DNA of 8,486 nucleotides, taken from the NCBI GenBank assembly GCA_012516015.1, contig JAAYXG010000087.1, forward strand, positions 1-8,486, written 5' to 3'. Under the pieces are notes generated by a model. That model made no database searches. It saw only the letters and a list, made by a program, of their open reading frames with translations, and was not told the DNA's origin. Of the stretch, positions 5,666 to 8,486 are shown piece after piece. Numbering within the stretch: position 1 is the first letter of the stretch; every line of letters starts with the position of its first letter. Made by a program: the position numbers and the translations under genes. The DNA is from Lysobacteraceae bacterium. GTDB taxonomy: Bacteria > Pseudomonadota > Gammaproteobacteria > Steroidobacterales > Steroidobacteraceae.

Positions 5666-5691
5666 AACGATGATCCTGCCGCGAAAGTTCC
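5666..5691 (-). promoter_or_regulatory. Candidate ECF-sigma promoter of the cardiolipin-synthase-like gene
   Basis: Read on the minus strand, GGAAC (5691-5687), a 17-nt spacer and CGTT (5669-5666) match the ECF form GGAAC-N16/17-CGTT exactly; GGAACTT is also the E. coli sigma-E -35 consensus. The 13-nt block AACTTTCGCGGCA is identical to the one at 2129-2141. The -10 ends 8 nt before the GTG start, so the transcript would have almost no leader. Confidence 0.55.
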
Positions 5692-5960
5692 TGCGATCAC
5701 GAGAAGCCGACGGCGGACGAGCGCGCGCGATGTGGGGGACCGGAGAGCGCCTGATCGTGGCGGATGTGCTTTTTTTCTTCGCGCCCCCGGCGCCGCGCGA
5801 ACTATCTTGCCTACGCCCAATCGAGGTACGCGAGCCGAGGTCGGCACTTTCGAGGCCGCCGCCGCAAGAATGTCCTCTAATAAAGCCCGCCGCTCTATCT
5901 CCGCCCGCACCGATCTCCTACCATACGCCGCGGCGAGAGCCTTCTCGACGATAACAACAG

Positions 5961-5967
5961 AAGGGAG
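5961..5967 (+). promoter_or_regulatory. Shine-Dalgarno site of the glycoside hydrolase gene
   Basis: AAGGGAG lies 4 nt before ATG 5972. It fixes this start over the in-frame ATG 80 codons upstream (5732), as does the signal peptide that follows directly. Confidence 0.75.
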
Positions 5968-5971
5968 CACG

Positions 5972-8446
5972 ATGCGACGACTCATCCCGATTCTGCTACT
6001 GATTCCGTTCGCTTCCGCTGCGGCAGCCGAGTCATTCACGCTGAACGAGCAGGAATATTTCGAGCGATATGGCGTCAACGTCATGCTCGGCCAGGACTAC
6101 TATCCGGAAGGACATCAAGGCGGCCTCAGCATCCTCATGCACGACGAGCGCATCGCATCCAACGGCGATGTCCGTTTGGAGCCGGCGCCCGGTCAATGGT
6201 CGCCGATCCCGAAGCCCGGCAAGCGCGAAGTCGATCGAGCGAAGCAGGAAATCTCGGTCCGGCTTGCTTACCCGGATCCGGAGCGCGACCGCAAGGGGTT
6301 CAATCCGATCGTCTACCCGGACCTCGAGCTCACGTACACCGTGCGCGCGATTCCCGAGGGCGAATCGATCCGCATCATCGTCGATATGGACGAGCCCGTG
6401 CCGCATGAATGGGTCGGCAAAGTCGGCTTCAATCTGGAGCTCTTCCCCGAGCTCCTCTTCGGGCGTTCGTTCCGGCTCGGGCCGACGGAAGCCGTGTTTC
6501 CGCGGCAACCGACCGGACCTGGCGAGATCGATCGAGAAGGCACGTATGAGCTGCTTCCGCTTGCACGAGGCAAGCGGCTCGAGATCGCGCCGGAAACGGA
6601 CCTCTATCATTTGACGATCACGGCGCTTCGCGGCGGCGAGCTCGAGCTCCATGACGGCCGCGGCAACCACAACAACGGCTGGTTCGTCGTGCGCTCGCTC
6701 GTTCCCGCCAACAAGACCGCCGGCGCGATCGAATGGCTCATCACGCCGCACGCTTCTGCCGACTGGGTCCGTACGCCTGTCGTACAGGTATCGCAGGTCG
6801 GTTATCACCCGGAACAGCCGAAGCAAGTCGTGATCGAGCTCGATTCGCGCGACACGCGTCGCCACAACGTCGTCGTGCAGCGAATCGGTGCGAACGGCAG
6901 CGCCGAGACCGTCATCGATCGCAAGCCCGATGAGTGGGGACGCTTCTTGCGTTACCACTACCTGCGGCTCGATTTCTCCGACCTCAGGACCCCCGGGCTG
7001 TACGTCGTTCGCTACGGCGATTTGAAGACGCATGTCTTCCGCATCCATTCCGATGTGTTCAAGCGCCATGTATGGCAGCCGACGCTCGAATACTTCCTGC
7101 CTGCGCAGATGTGCCACATGCGAGTCAATGAGAAGTACCGCGTCTGGCACGGCGCCTGCCATCTCGACGATGCACGTATGGCTCCAGTCGACCACAATCA
7201 TTTCGACGGCTATTTGCAAGGGCCGTCGACGCTCACGAAGTATCGGCCCGGTGAGCCGATCGCGGGATTGAACCGCGGCGGTTGGCATGATGCGGGCGAC
7301 TGGGATTTGCGCGTCGAGTCGCAGGCGGACACGATCCACGGGCTCGCGCTCGCTTGGGAGCTCTTCGAGGTCGACTACGACAATACGAGCATCGACCAAG
7401 CGACGCTCGTGACGGAAATCCGTCAGCCCGACGGCAAACCGGACGTCCTGCAGCAGATCGAGCACGGTGTGTTGAGCGTCGTCGGCGGGTATCGAGCGCT
7501 CGGCCGACTTTATCGCGGCATCATCGCACCGACGCTGCGTCAATACGTGCTCCTAGGCGACGGCGCGGCCATGACAGACAACGTCGTCTTCGACCCGAGC
7601 AAGACGCTCGAAGCGAGCGCACCGCCAGTCGGATTGCCGGGATCGCCCGACGATCGGTGGGTGTTCACGGAGGAGAATCCACGCCGCGAGCTGCAAACCG
7701 CGGCGGCGCTCGCGGCGGCGGCGCGCGCATTGAAAGGATACAACGATGAATTGAGCGAAGAGTGCCTGAAAGTTGCCTCGGAGCTGTGGGAACGAACGAA
7801 GCCGGACGATCCCGCGCTCGCGATCGGCGCAGCCTCCGAGCTCTTGATCGCGACCAAGGGCGCAAAGTACGCGCGTTTTCTGCGCGATCATCAGAAGCTG
7901 ATTGCGGAGCGCATCGATCGCGTCGGCTGGATGGTCGGGCGCACAGTGCCCCTCGTGAACGACCGCACGTATACGAAAACATTGAGCGATGCGGTGCGTG
8001 CGTACCGACAGAAAGTCGATGCGCTCGCGAAGGAAACGCCCTATGGCGTTCCCTACAAGCCGAACGTTTGGGGCGCGGGTTGGTCCATCCAACAGTTCGG
8101 CGTCGATCAATGGATGCTGCATTTGTCGTTCCCGGACATATTCCCGCGAACGTACGCGCTGCAGGCACTGAGCTTCATCTTCGGCGTGCACCCCGGCTCG
8201 AACACCGCATCGTTCGTCTCGGGCGTCGGCGCGAAGTCGCTCACGACCGCCTATGGCTTCAACCGCGCGGATTGGTCGCACATTCCGGGCGGCAGCGCTT
8301 CCGGTACGGCGCTCATCCGCCCCGACTTCCCCGAGCTCAAACACTGGCCGTTCTTCTGGCAGCAGACAGAGTATGTCCTCGGCCGCGGCACGACCGACTA
8401 CTTGCTGCTCGTGCTGGCAGCGGACTGGGTGCTGAACCGGGAGTGA
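5972..8446 (+). CDS. Secreted glycoside hydrolase family 9 (cellulase-type) protein
   Basis: The 824-residue protein begins with a signal peptide (MRRLIPILLLIPFASAAAA, cleavage near 19-20), so it is exported to the periplasm or beyond. Residues about 21-265 form a mostly beta-strand domain I do not recognise. About 269-358 (VVQVSQVGYHPEQPKQVVIE and onward) is the Ig-like CelD_N domain that precedes many GH9 catalytic domains. The catalytic (alpha/alpha)6 domain spans about 362-824, with GGWHDAGDWDLR (436-447) carrying the DAGD aspartates (D440, D443) that act as base in GH9. HPGSNTASFVSGVG (740-753) matches the conserved late loop, and Glu800 in QTEYVLG lies where the acid Glu of the NE motif is expected. 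The usual PHHR motif is absent, replaced by FNRADWSHIPGG (763-774). Known GH9 enzymes cleave beta-1,4-glucans or related glycans with inversion; the substrate here is uncertain. No carbohydrate-binding module, dockerin or other CAZyme gene is present nearby. Confidence 0.85.
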   Translation: MRRLIPILLLIPFASAAAAESFTLNEQEYFERYGVNVMLGQDYYPEGHQGGLSILMHDERIASNGDVRLEPAPGQWSPIPKPGKREVDRAKQEISVRLAYPDPERDRKGFNPIVYPDLELTYTVRAIPEGESIRIIVDMDEPVPHEWVGKVGFNLELFPELLFGRSFRLGPTEAVFPRQPTGPGEIDREGTYELLPLARGKRLEIAPETDLYHLTITALRGGELELHDGRGNHNNGWFVVRSLVPANKTAGAIEWLITPHASADWVRTPVVQVSQVGYHPEQPKQVVIELDSRDTRRHNVVVQRIGANGSAETVIDRKPDEWGRFLRYHYLRLDFSDLRTPGLYVVRYGDLKTHVFRIHSDVFKRHVWQPTLEYFLPAQMCHMRVNEKYRVWHGACHLDDARMAPVDHNHFDGYLQGPSTLTKYRPGEPIAGLNRGGWHDAGDWDLRVESQADTIHGLALAWELFEVDYDNTSIDQATLVTEIRQPDGKPDVLQQIEHGVLSVVGGYRALGRLYRGIIAPTLRQYVLLGDGAAMTDNVVFDPSKTLEASAPPVGLPGSPDDRWVFTEENPRRELQTAAALAAAARALKGYNDELSEECLKVASELWERTKPDDPALAIGAASELLIATKGAKYARFLRDHQKLIAERIDRVGWMVGRTVPLVNDRTYTKTLSDAVRAYRQKVDALAKETPYGVPYKPNVWGAGWSIQQFGVDQWMLHLSFPDIFPRTYALQALSFIFGVHPGSNTASFVSGVGAKSLTTAYGFNRADWSHIPGGSASGTALIRPDFPELKHWPFFWQQTEYVLGRGTTDYLLLVLAADWVLNRE

Positions 8447-8486
8447 TGATCGAGTGTGACGGGCAAGAGGGGCCCGCGGCTCGGGA
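8447..8486 (+). other. Start of the region after the glycoside hydrolase
   Basis: Only 40 nt remain after the stop. CGGGC (8460-8464) and GCCCG (8472-8476) could form a 5-bp stem with a 7-nt loop, but no T run follows within the window. No gene is visible. Confidence 0.25.

Larger units (their letters stand above)
5658..5971. other. Divergent intergenic region before the glycoside hydrolase
   Basis: The region holds the ECF-like promoter of the leftward gene at 5666-5691 and must hold the rightward promoter of the hydrolase. For the latter I see only weak candidates, such as TCTAAT (5876-5881) with no good -35. A run of seven T at 5770-5776 follows a feeble 4-bp stem and is not a convincing terminator. 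The frame of the hydrolase is open back to 5732, but that stretch does not look like protein-coding sequence. Confidence 0.4.

Noticed and set aside
5740..5776. Intrinsic terminator ending in the T7 run at 5770-5776
   Set aside because: The only upstream stem is 4 bp (CGCC/GGCG) and is 6 nt away from the T run, and no gene ends nearby on the plus strand.
5732..5971. In-frame 80-codon N-terminal extension of the glycoside hydrolase
   Set aside because: A good Shine-Dalgarno and a classic signal peptide begin at 5972. The extension is Arg/Ala-rich without protein-like features.
6032..7543. 503-codon open frame antisense to the glycoside hydrolase
   Set aside because: It mirrors a clear GH9 gene in GC-rich DNA, where antisense frames stay open by codon bias. 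Its protein is an Arg/Asp/Val-rich string with no recognisable motif or start signal.

Overview
The window is GC-rich and gene-dense, and reads as ordinary chromosomal DNA of a free-living proteobacterium. REP-like palindromes headed by GTAG and a YqjD/YqjE-type membrane operon point to a gammaproteobacterium, perhaps of the Xanthomonadales/Nevskiales/Steroidobacter kind. That placement is inference and is only moderately secure. I see no rRNA, tRNA, CRISPR array, transposase or phage structural gene.

Layout: (1) 57-476, minus strand: a Cys-rich four-helix-bundle copper-storage-like protein (DUF326/Csp). (2) 746-1282, plus: a DUF1003 two-helix membrane protein. (3) 1355-1957, plus: a GNAT acetyltransferase of the RimJ/RimL type, behind a candidate promoter whose -10 lies in the loop of a perfect inverted repeat. 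(4) 2255-4074, plus: a tight three-gene operon of a YqjD/ElaB-like anchored protein, a holin-superfamily-III/YqjE-like protein (DUF1469) and a DUF3618 protein that ends in a second YqjD-like anchor. (5) 4075-4241: a convergent intergenic region with two identical 51-bp repeats and several hairpins, most like a REP/BIME cluster. (6) 4242-5657, minus: a phospholipase-D-superfamily cardiolipin-synthase-like protein with a lipobox instead of the usual membrane helices. (7) 5972-8446, plus: a secreted family-9 glycoside hydrolase with a large N-terminal domain I do not recognise.

The most interesting signal is regulatory. The promoter regions of the three-gene operon (2127-2152) and of the cardiolipin-synthase-like gene (5691-5666, minus strand) share the 13-nt block AACTTTCGCGGCA followed, 7 nt later, by CGTT. 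This gives the arrangement G(G/C)AAC-N17-CGTT, the architecture of an ECF (envelope or general stress) sigma-factor promoter. It suggests that the membrane-protein operon and the phospholipid enzyme answer to one stress sigma factor, so together they may form an envelope-stress module. At the second gene the predicted transcription start falls almost on the GTG start codon, so the mRNA would be leaderless or nearly so.

All family assignments come from reading the sequence by eye; no database search was possible.
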